Below, piece by piece: positions 5,885 through 10,865 of a stretch of 10,865 nt of DNA. The notes beneath the pieces are model-generated. The model saw nothing but the letters and a program-made list of their open reading frames with translations. It was not told the DNA's origin and ran no database searches. The position numbers and the translations under genes are program-made. Source of the stretch: Nitrospira sp. (GTDB lineage: Bacteria > Nitrospirota > Nitrospiria > Nitrospirales > Nitrospiraceae); assembly GCA_024998705.1 (NCBI GenBank), contig JACOEF010000132.1, positions 1 through 10,865 of the forward strand. Reading direction: 5' to 3'. Position 1 is the first letter of the stretch. Each line of letters begins with the position of its first letter.

Positions 5885-7282
5885 ATGTTTAGGCCAATTC
5901 CCGAAGCCGCCTTCCTCCGGAGAGTTCCATATCGGTTGATCGCAGCAGTCTTGCTGATGTTGGCCTTGGTCGTGGCGGTTATTCTGCTCTTCAGTCTGGA
6001 GCAGGAGAAACTCCTCCTGCAGGGCGTCACTCAAGGCAAGACGGTTCCAACGGATCTGTTTCCAGCGCTGTGGCAGTCGCGTCGCGATTTGATGCTGGTC
6101 GCCCTCATTGTCTTTTTGGTAAGCGCGATCGGGATCACCGCGGTCATCACGTTTCTGCACTATGACAGCACCATTCGAACCCTCGAAGAAGTGAAAGGGC
6201 TGGCGCGCCACATTCTCCAGAGCATTCCGACCGGCGTGCTGACGCTGAATCGTCGGGGCATTATTACGGCCATTAATCCCTCGGCGGAGTCGGTCTTGAA
6301 ACGCGCGTCGATCGACATGCTGGGCTATTCGTACGAATCGGTGTTTACGGAGGGAAATCCTATTCGCGGGGCGCTCGATGCGGCGTTGCGGTCGCATGTC
6401 TACATGAGCCAGCGGGATCTGCCCTATGAACATCGTGATCGTACACCGCATACCATCCGCGTCAGCACGGCCGAATTGACCGGTGATGAGGGGCAATCGG
6501 CCGGCGTGATCCTCCAGGCGCAGGATGTGACGGAATGGTTGGCTCTTGAACGGAGAGTTCGGGTGGCCGAAAAGCTGGCGGCGTTGCATACGTTGTCTGC
6601 CGGGGTGGCGCATGAGTTGCGCAATCCGCTGAGTGCCATCGATTTGAATCTGCATCTCCTCGAAGAAGAATTCACGGAGCAAGGGGGGGCGGCGAAACAT
6701 GCCGCGCATTATCTTCAAGTGTTGAATGCCGAGTGCCGGCGTCTGTCGGTGATTCTCGATAATTTCATGAAATTCGCGCGGCCCGGTGTCATAGGGCTCC
6801 ACGCGGTGGATTTGCCTGCCCTGATGGCACACATCATGGCGCCGATGCAGTTCGAAGCGGATGAGCGCCGGATCGATTTGGAGCAACACGTGGGCCTGGA
6901 TATTCCTCCGGTGTTGGGCGACGAGACACAGATCAGCCAGGTATTGGTCAATATCGTCGTCAACGCCTTTCATGCCATGCCCAACGGCGGGAGATGCCGT
7001 ATCACGGCGGAACCTCGCACAGGGGAGGGGAAGCGCTGGGTGGCGATTGAAGTGAGCGACACGGGCATCGGTATTGAGCCGGACGACCTGCCGCGCCTTT
7101 TCGAGCCGTTCTACACGACCAAGTCCAGCGGAACCGGGCTCGGTCTCGCCATCGCCTACCGGATCATGCAGGATCACGACGGGACCATTCAGGTGTCGAG
7201 CGTGCCGGGGAGCGGGACTACGGTGGTGCTGCAATTTCCTGTTGCGGTCGATGAACAGCAGCGCGTTGTGGTGACATCATGA
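5885..7282 (+). CDS. Membrane-bound PAS sensor histidine kinase (NtrB/ZraS/AtoS type)
   Basis: Seen: 465 residues. Two membrane segments (18-37 and 69-90) enclose a short loop of about 30 residues outside the membrane. A PAS domain (about 105-215, IPTGVLTLNRRGIITAINPS) is followed by the dimerisation/phosphoacceptor helix with HELRNPLSAI (H243) and a HATPase domain with N-box N356/N360, G1 DTGIGI (D392) and G2 GTGLGLA (416-422). Known: such kinases autophosphorylate on the His and pass the phosphate to an NtrC-family regulator. No HAMP linker is evident. Start: ATG 5885 with an AGAGG just upstream. Its TGA overlaps the regulator's ATG (ATGA at 7279-7282), showing translational coupling. Inference: the small outer loop suggests that the signal is sensed by the PAS domain or in the membrane. 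The signal itself is unknown. Confidence 0.95.
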   Translation: MFRPIPEAAFLRRVPYRLIAAVLLMLALVVAVILLFSLEQEKLLLQGVTQGKTVPTDLFPALWQSRRDLMLVALIVFLVSAIGITAVITFLHYDSTIRTLEEVKGLARHILQSIPTGVLTLNRRGIITAINPSAESVLKRASIDMLGYSYESVFTEGNPIRGALDAALRSHVYMSQRDLPYEHRDRTPHTIRVSTAELTGDEGQSAGVILQAQDVTEWLALERRVRVAEKLAALHTLSAGVAHELRNPLSAIDLNLHLLEEEFTEQGGAAKHAAHYLQVLNAECRRLSVILDNFMKFARPGVIGLHAVDLPALMAHIMAPMQFEADERRIDLEQHVGLDIPPVLGDETQISQVLVNIVVNAFHAMPNGGRCRITAEPRTGEGKRWVAIEVSDTGIGIEPDDLPRLFEPFYTTKSSGTGLGLAIAYRIMQDHDGTIQVSSVPGSGTTVVLQFPVAVDEQQRVVVTS

Positions 7283-8637
7283 CGCCAGGCGCCGACATCC
7301 TGGTCGTAGACGATGAGGTCAATATCCGCGGCGCGTTGGTGACGTTGCTTGAAAAGAAAGGTCACCGTGTGCGCGGAGCCGGGACGGGGGAAGAAGCCCT
7401 GGAGCAGTTGGAGGCCGCCGCCGCGGATTTGGTGATGACCGATCTGAAGATGCCGGGGATTGGCGGCATGGAGTTCCTTCGACGCCTGAAGGGAAAGTGG
7501 CCGGATACGGAAGTTGTGGTGATGACGGCGTATGGATCGATCGATACGGCAGTGGAAGCGATGCGCTGCGGCGCATACGATTACCTCACCAAACCGATCG
7601 ATCGTGAGCGGTTCCCCTGCGTGGTGGAGAAGGCGCTTGAGCGTCATGCGCTGGCGAGCGAGAACAGGCAGCTCAGGAACCACCTTGAAACGCGCACCCG
7701 CTTCGATCAAATGGTGGGTGAGAGCGAGCCGCTGCGGCGTGTCTATGACCTGGTTGAGATGGTGGCCGAGAGCGACGTCACAGTATTGTTGACGGGAGAA
7801 AGCGGCACGGGGAAGGAGCTGGTCGCCCGGGCCATCCATCATCGGAGTGCCCGCGCGAACGGACCGTTCATCACGCTGAACTGCGGGGCATTGCCGGAGA
7901 ATCTGTTTGAAAGCGAACTGTTCGGCTACGACAAGGGCGCGTTTACCGGAGCGATGACGACGAAGTTGGGGCGATTCGAGCTCGCACATGAAGGTACGCT
8001 GCTGCTGGATGAGGTGGGCGAGCTGTCGCTGAAATCACAGGTGGATTTTCTGCGCGTGTTGGAGACGAAGGAATTCAGGCGCCTGGGTGGAACGAAGGTG
8101 ATTAGCGTCGATGCCCGGATCATTGCCGCCACGAATCGCAATCTGGAGGAGGCCGTCAAGCAGGGCGATTTTCGAGAGGATCTCTACTATCGACTCAATG
8201 TCGTTCCGATCCACCTGCCGCCGTTGCGTGAGCGTTCCGAGGATATCCCGCTGCTCGTGATTCAGTTTTTGACCGCGTTCTCTGCCCAACATCGCCGTGA
8301 ACCAAAGGAGGTGTCTCGCGATGCGATGCGGTCGCTTCGTCTCTATGCGTGGCCCGGGAATATTCGCCAGCTCCGGAATCTCATGGAGCGGCTAGTGGTG
8401 ACCGTAAAGGATACAACCATTCAATCCGAACATCTTCCCGAAGAGATCCAGGCCAGTAAGGAGGATGCCCGTACAATGCTCGTGACCCTGGGGATGTCAT
8501 TGGAGCAGATCGAACGGGATGTCATTCAACGAACCTTGGCTGAAGTCACGAATCATCGCGAAAAAGCGGCGAAACTTCTTGGCATCAGTCTTCGCGCGTT
8601 GCAGTACAAGATTAAAGAATACGGTATCCGCGGCTAA
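7279..8637 (+). CDS. NtrC-family sigma-54-dependent response regulator
   Basis: Seen: 452 residues in the canonical order. The receiver domain has an acidic pocket in VVDDE, phosphoacceptor D55 in MTDLKMPG, and K105 in LTKPI. The AAA+ domain has Walker A GESGTGKE (173-180), the sigma-54-contact loop GAFTGA (220-225), and Walker B LLLDE (D244, E245). A Fis-type helix-turn-helix fills about 410-452 (NHREKAAKLLGISLRALQYKIKEYGI). Known: these proteins use ATP hydrolysis to open sigma-54 RNA polymerase promoters after phosphorylation. All key residues are present, so it should be functional. It overlaps the kinase gene by 4 bases and is its cognate partner. Targets are not shown by the sequence; I saw no clear -24/-12 site in front of this operon. 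It could equally be called ZraR-, AtoC- or HydG-like, so no symbol is given. Confidence 0.96.
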   Translation: MTPGADILVVDDEVNIRGALVTLLEKKGHRVRGAGTGEEALEQLEAAAADLVMTDLKMPGIGGMEFLRRLKGKWPDTEVVVMTAYGSIDTAVEAMRCGAYDYLTKPIDRERFPCVVEKALERHALASENRQLRNHLETRTRFDQMVGESEPLRRVYDLVEMVAESDVTVLLTGESGTGKELVARAIHHRSARANGPFITLNCGALPENLFESELFGYDKGAFTGAMTTKLGRFELAHEGTLLLDEVGELSLKSQVDFLRVLETKEFRRLGGTKVISVDARIIAATNRNLEEAVKQGDFREDLYYRLNVVPIHLPPLRERSEDIPLLVIQFLTAFSAQHRREPKEVSRDAMRSLRLYAWPGNIRQLRNLMERLVVTVKDTTIQSEHLPEEIQASKEDARTMLVTLGMSLEQIERDVIQRTLAEVTNHREKAAKLLGISLRALQYKIKEYGIRG

Positions 8638-8656
8638 CCCTCGCCTCCGCTCTCAC

Positions 8657-8869
8657 ATGACCGTGTGCCCCTACTCGTCTGCCCCTCGGGGTTTTCAGAC
8701 TCTCGCGGTGGTGGTCTCTCTGCCGGGTGAAGGCGTGGTTGCCGTGCGCACCCCGCATCTGTTCCTCACTCTGCAAGAAGTGCAGCTCCTCTTCCACGGT
8801 ATCCCGAGTATCCTGCCAATACCTGCAATTCTTGCACGCCGAGATGGTGCATACGTCGATCCGAGGTAG
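8657..8869 (+). CDS. Possible small hypothetical protein downstream of the regulator
   Basis: A 70-residue frame starting at ATG 8657, 19 bases after the regulator's stop. The product has protein-like character: VVVSLPGEGVVAVRTPHLF, then an alternating hydrophobic LTLQEVQLLFHG segment, and a basic/acidic end (ILARRDGAYVDPR). Against it: no Shine-Dalgarno is visible, and a GTCTG-CCCC-TC-GGGG-TTTT-CAGAC structure (8677-8700) inside it could instead be a terminator. No family is recognised. It could be an operon tail gene or chance. Confidence 0.35.
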   Translation: MTVCPYSSAPRGFQTLAVVVSLPGEGVVAVRTPHLFLTLQEVQLLFHGIPSILPIPAILARRDGAYVDPR

Positions 8870-9120
8870 GGCCGTTCAGCGTAGAGAGTATAAGTCACCA
8901 ATTTCTTATGGAATAACGCCCTAAGTAGCGGTGTTGGTTCTCGGCATGTCTCATGCAAAAGCCCATGAGCATTGTTGAGTCTGTCGAGACAGCATGGCAA
9001 GTAAACGTGGTGAGTGAATCGATTATGTGCTCCTGCGACGTGAGGAGCGCAAGCGTTCGCAAGGCAGGTGATGTGGCTGATGTTGTCGGGATCGATGGCC
9101 GTCGAGAGAGGGAGAGAGTG
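8870..9120. other. Intergenic stretch with a small AT-rich island
   Basis: No well-supported gene. It contains the only AT-rich patch in this part (about 8888-8916), with a TTAT-GGA-ATAA inverted repeat at 8906-8916 and a TATAAG at 8889-8894 that lacks a matching -35. The frame of the next gene extends back to ATG 8953, but without a ribosome site there. Confidence 0.4.
9111..9114 (+). promoter_or_regulatory. Shine-Dalgarno supporting the short start of the small membrane protein
   Basis: GGAG, within a purine run (about 9104-9117), lies 6 bases before GTG 9121. The upstream in-frame ATG codons at 8953 and 8965 have no comparable site. Confidence 0.5.
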
Positions 9121-9288
9121 GTGTCGAACGGAAGTCCCGACAAAGTTCCTCTGTTCGAGAAGATTCTGGCCGGCGGGGGTCTCGTAGGGTTCGTCGCCGC
9201 CGGGGTTTCAGACACAGCGCTTACAGTTTCTGTCCTCTCGGTCATCGTGATGGCCCTCATTGTGCTTTTCCAGGACCCGCTTTCCTGA
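9121..9288 (+). CDS. Small hydrophobic membrane protein
   Basis: Seen: 55 residues from GTG 9121. A short polar N-terminus (SNGSPDKVPLFEKI) is followed by a Gly/Ala-rich hydrophobic stretch (ILAGGGLVGFVAAGVS) and a second strongly hydrophobic one (LTVSVLSVIVMALIVLF), ending in QDPLS. This suggests one or two membrane helices. Start: chosen for the GGAG 6 bases upstream. The frame is open back to ATG 8953, which would give 111 residues with an odd polar, Cys-containing N-terminal half. Function is unknown. It could be a small regulatory membrane peptide. There is no close partner: the nearest neighbours are more than 150 bases away on each side. Confidence 0.5.
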   Translation: MSNGSPDKVPLFEKILAGGGLVGFVAAGVSDTALTVSVLSVIVMALIVLFQDPLS

Positions 9289-9439
9289 GGGCGTGTAATC
9301 CGCTCACAGAACCCTGCCGCCGGGAGGCGCAGGTGGAATGCGGAATGGATCGCCGAGGGGCAGATCCTGTTGTGACTCGCCGATGGAACGTGCCTGACAG
9401 AGCGGGAAGTCGACTATACAGCCGTACAGGAGTCTGCGC

Positions 9440-9730
9440 ATGCCGGCACACGTTGCACGTTCCGCAAAACCACAAGCCTCCTTGCATTCCGTCTCGAGCG
9501 AGGAATGGCTTGGGCAAATCGGGCGCCTGCAAGATGCGCTGACCGTGTGCCCGACCGATGTCGAGGCGCGGTGCGAATTAGCGACGTTATTGGAGCGGTT
9601 GGAGCAACCGGAGGAGGCCTTGTCTCATTGGCAAACGGTGCTGACTCGTGATCCGAACAGTCTCAAGGCGCGCGAAGGCGTGGCGCGCTGTCGTCAGCAG
9701 ACAGGCCGTCCGTTACAGTCGCATCTCTAA
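9440..9730 (+). CDS. Small single-TPR protein
   Basis: Seen: 96 residues. One clear 34-residue tetratricopeptide repeat spans 41-74 (VEARCELATLLERLEQPEEA through LTRDPNS), with an amphipathic helix before it (EEWLGQIGRLQDAL) that may be half of another repeat, and one more helix after it. Known: TPRs are protein-binding scaffolds; a single repeat normally needs extra helices or dimerisation to be stable. Start: ATG 9440 with AGGAG at 9428-9432, 7 bases upstream. No signal peptide is evident, so a cytoplasmic adaptor is likely. The partner is unknown, and the neighbours give no hint. Confidence 0.75.
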   Translation: MPAHVARSAKPQASLHSVSSEEWLGQIGRLQDALTVCPTDVEARCELATLLERLEQPEEALSHWQTVLTRDPNSLKAREGVARCRQQTGRPLQSHL

Positions 9731-9860
9731 GCGCGCACAGGCCGACGTGGGGGCACTCGATCGAATGGACTTACGGCAGGAGCGATGATTTGACCGGAGG
9801 CATACGTGGCGGGGGCGGCAATGGTCTGGTCAAAGAGGTGAACGGAGAGGAACAAGGAGC

Positions 9861-10148
9861 GTGAAGCCTACGGTGAAAGATACAAGCGTCGTGGTGGTGT
9901 AATACCTGCGCGGTGCGACCGCGCTCATCTGGATCGATCCTGCCAGCCGGGCGGTCTTGAGTAGTGATGCCGGATTGAGTGCGATGCTTCATCAGGGAGT
10001 CAGAGGGTGGGACGGTCGATTGGTTTCTCCCGGGAGGGGGCATGAGTTTTTGACGGCGGTGTACGATCGTTTGTTCATCAATGGTTGCGCCGTTCGATGG
10101 ATGCATGCGCGGGCCGCCTTTCCGATTCTACGACGGTATCCCGTCTAG
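9861..10148 (+). pseudogene. Small ORF interrupted by one in-frame TAA
   Basis: A good ribosome site (AGGAG at 9855-9859) precedes GTG 9861, which encodes VKPTVKDTSVVVV and then TAA (9900-9902). The same frame continues for 81 more codons with protein-like composition: YLRGATALIWIDPASRAVLS, then WDGRLVSPGRGHEFLTAVYD, RLFINGCAVRW, ending RRYPV at TAG 10148. Read through, it would be a 95-residue protein. No ATG or GTG with a ribosome site follows the stop early enough to restart it. Inference: a gene broken by a point mutation (for example from CAA or TAC), or a sequencing error. No family is recognised. A chance frame cannot be excluded. Confidence 0.45.
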
Positions 10149-10300
10149 CGAATAAAATCGATAGGACTTCTGCTGCGTGCTGCTGTGAGACCAGTGAAGG
10201 CACATGGCGGTACACCGTTAGTCTCGTCGATGAGGCGCGCATTCTGATCAGGGACTTGACCACGAATACCATTCAGCGCATTGTGGGTTCGGTTTATTGA
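10097..10300 (+). pseudogene. Possible small gene remnant
   Basis: A frame reading to TGA 10300 whose last 40 residues look like real protein (EGTWRYTVSLVDEARILIRD, then LTTNTIQRIVGSVY). Its first part overlaps the preceding ORF in another frame and is not protein-like (a cluster of three Cys). Neither ATG 10097 nor TTG 10085 has a ribosome site. It may be the 3' part of a decayed gene or a small gene with an unrecognised start. Confidence 0.3.
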
Positions 10301-10374
10301 CAGAAACACGCGCATTGCTCGCAGGGCGCCGGGTGGCGAACCTGATGTCTACCTTCAGCAAAAAAGGATATGTC

Positions 10375-10865
10375 ATGCGATATTTAGTGGCGGTACTGTT
10401 TGCTGTGCTGGCTGGGGTCGATTGCCCCGCTCGGGCCTACGAGGCAATGACAGTGACGGAAGGCGGTACCCTCACAGGGACGGTCATGTTGGAGGGAACG
10501 GTTCCCAAGCCGAAAGGCTACAACCTCACCACCTTGCCGGACCAATTTTACTGCGGGCGCATTTCGGACGGGCAAGGGTGGCGCATCCTGCAGCCGTTTC
10601 AGGTCGGGCCTGCGGGCGAGTTTCGCGACGTCGTGGTCTATCTGGAAGGGATCGACAAGGGCAAACCCTTTCACGAAGGGAGCGTGCCGCAAATCGACGC
10701 GAAAGACTGCCTGTTCGAACCGTTCACCACCGTCGTGCGGGACGATCAATCGGTCACGGTCGTCAACATGGACCCGGTCATGCACGACATCCAAGCCTAT
10801 GAAACGTCGCGTCTGGGTGCGCGGGTGCTGTTTAATGTGCCGCTGCCGATGAATCCGGCGCACCC
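10375..10865 (+). CDS. Secreted beta-sandwich/cupredoxin-like protein (3' truncated by window edge)
   Basis: Seen: 163 complete codons, open to the end of the window. It has a signal peptide of about 21 residues (hydrophobic 4-14, cut after A19-R20-A21). The mature part begins TEGGTLTGTVMLEGTVPKPK, typical of carboxypeptidase-regulatory-like/transthyretin-like folds. It continues with a DVVVYLEGI strand and a VTVVNMDPVMHDIQAYETS segment (N131, D133, H137), like the first metal-ligand region of plastocyanin-type domains. Two cysteines (C60, C112) could form a disulfide. Start: ATG 10375 with AAGGA at 10364-10368, 6 bases upstream. Inference: a periplasmic protein, possibly copper-binding or electron-transfer related. 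The expected Cys/His/Met ligands would lie beyond the window, so metal binding cannot be judged. Confidence 0.82.
   Translation, partial: MRYLVAVLFAVLAGVDCPARAYEAMTVTEGGTLTGTVMLEGTVPKPKGYNLTTLPDQFYCGRISDGQGWRILQPFQVGPAGEFRDVVVYLEGIDKGKPFHEGSVPQIDAKDCLFEPFTTVVRDDQSVTVVNMDPVMHDIQAYETSRLGARVLFNVPLPMNPAH

Noticed and set aside
5759..7234. Long minus-strand ORF (491 codons)
   Set aside because: It lies opposite the histidine kinase gene, whose domains are unmistakable. Its His/Arg/Gln-rich product is typical of an antisense frame in GC-rich DNA.
7189..7989. Minus-strand ORF of 266 codons
   Set aside because: Antisense shadow of the regulator gene, with no domain.
8681..8694. CCCC-TC-GGGG-TTTT as terminator of the two-component operon
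   Set aside because: The loop would be only two bases unless the stem shrinks to 3 bp; too weak to call on its own, and possibly inside a small gene.
9394..9420. CTGACA-15-TATACA promoter-like pair before the TPR gene
   Set aside because: The spacing is short and the start point would fall at the ribosome site, leaving almost no leader.
9771..10106. Minus-strand ORF of 111 codons
   Set aside because: Pro/His/Arg-rich shadow without a ribosome site; the plus-strand frame here is more protein-like.
10297..10302. Perfect TTGACA -35 before the secreted protein gene
   Set aside because: The sequence 15-19 bases downstream (around 10318-10327) is GC-rich with nothing like a -10; it also overlaps the TGA of the upstream frame.

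Overview
The window looks like a chromosomal segment of a GC-rich Gram-negative bacterium. A Nitrospira-type (phylum Nitrospirota) genome is the best guess. That rests on the style of the proteins (a secreted beta-sandwich/cupredoxin-like protein, a DUF1566 protein, a sigma-54 activator pair, many small hypothetical genes) and on an intergenic inverted repeat resembling a repeat family I recall from Nitrospira genomes. It is inference; no rRNA or tRNA is present to confirm it. All convincing genes lie on the + strand.

Layout. (1) 136-972: an XRE-type helix-turn-helix fused to a metallo-beta-lactamase/glyoxalase-II-like hydrolase. (2) 973-1097: a long imperfect inverted repeat followed by a possible extended -10 promoter. 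(3) 1193-2875: a likely two-gene operon with an EGY-like site-2 (M50) membrane protease and, 3 bases later, a zinc-ribbon membrane protein with its own HEAGH motif. A secreted DUF1566-like protein follows (2939-3421). (4) 3422-3771: non-coding, with a possible sigma-54 site, then a 62-residue CxxC/CxxC protein. (5) 4093-5772: an ABC half-transporter whose ATPase motifs are nearly all altered, with a strong hairpin right after its stop. (6) 5885-8637: an ATGA-coupled two-component pair, a membrane PAS histidine kinase and an NtrC-family sigma-54 response regulator. (7) 8638-10300: small genes and remnants, including a small membrane protein, a one-TPR protein, and an ORF broken by one in-frame TAA. 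(8) 10375-end: the start of a secreted beta-sandwich/cupredoxin-like protein cut by the window edge.

How they work together. The S2P and its HExxH neighbour look like a membrane-proteolysis module. The kinase and regulator form a complete signal-to-sigma-54 circuit. Its target is unknown, and the only sigma-54-like site I found in the window is the weak one upstream of the small zinc protein. The most unusual items are the degenerate ABC ATPase, the HTH-hydrolase fusion, the paired membrane metalloprotease-like genes and the interrupted small ORF. I did not find a clear defence island, CRISPR array, insertion sequence or integrase.
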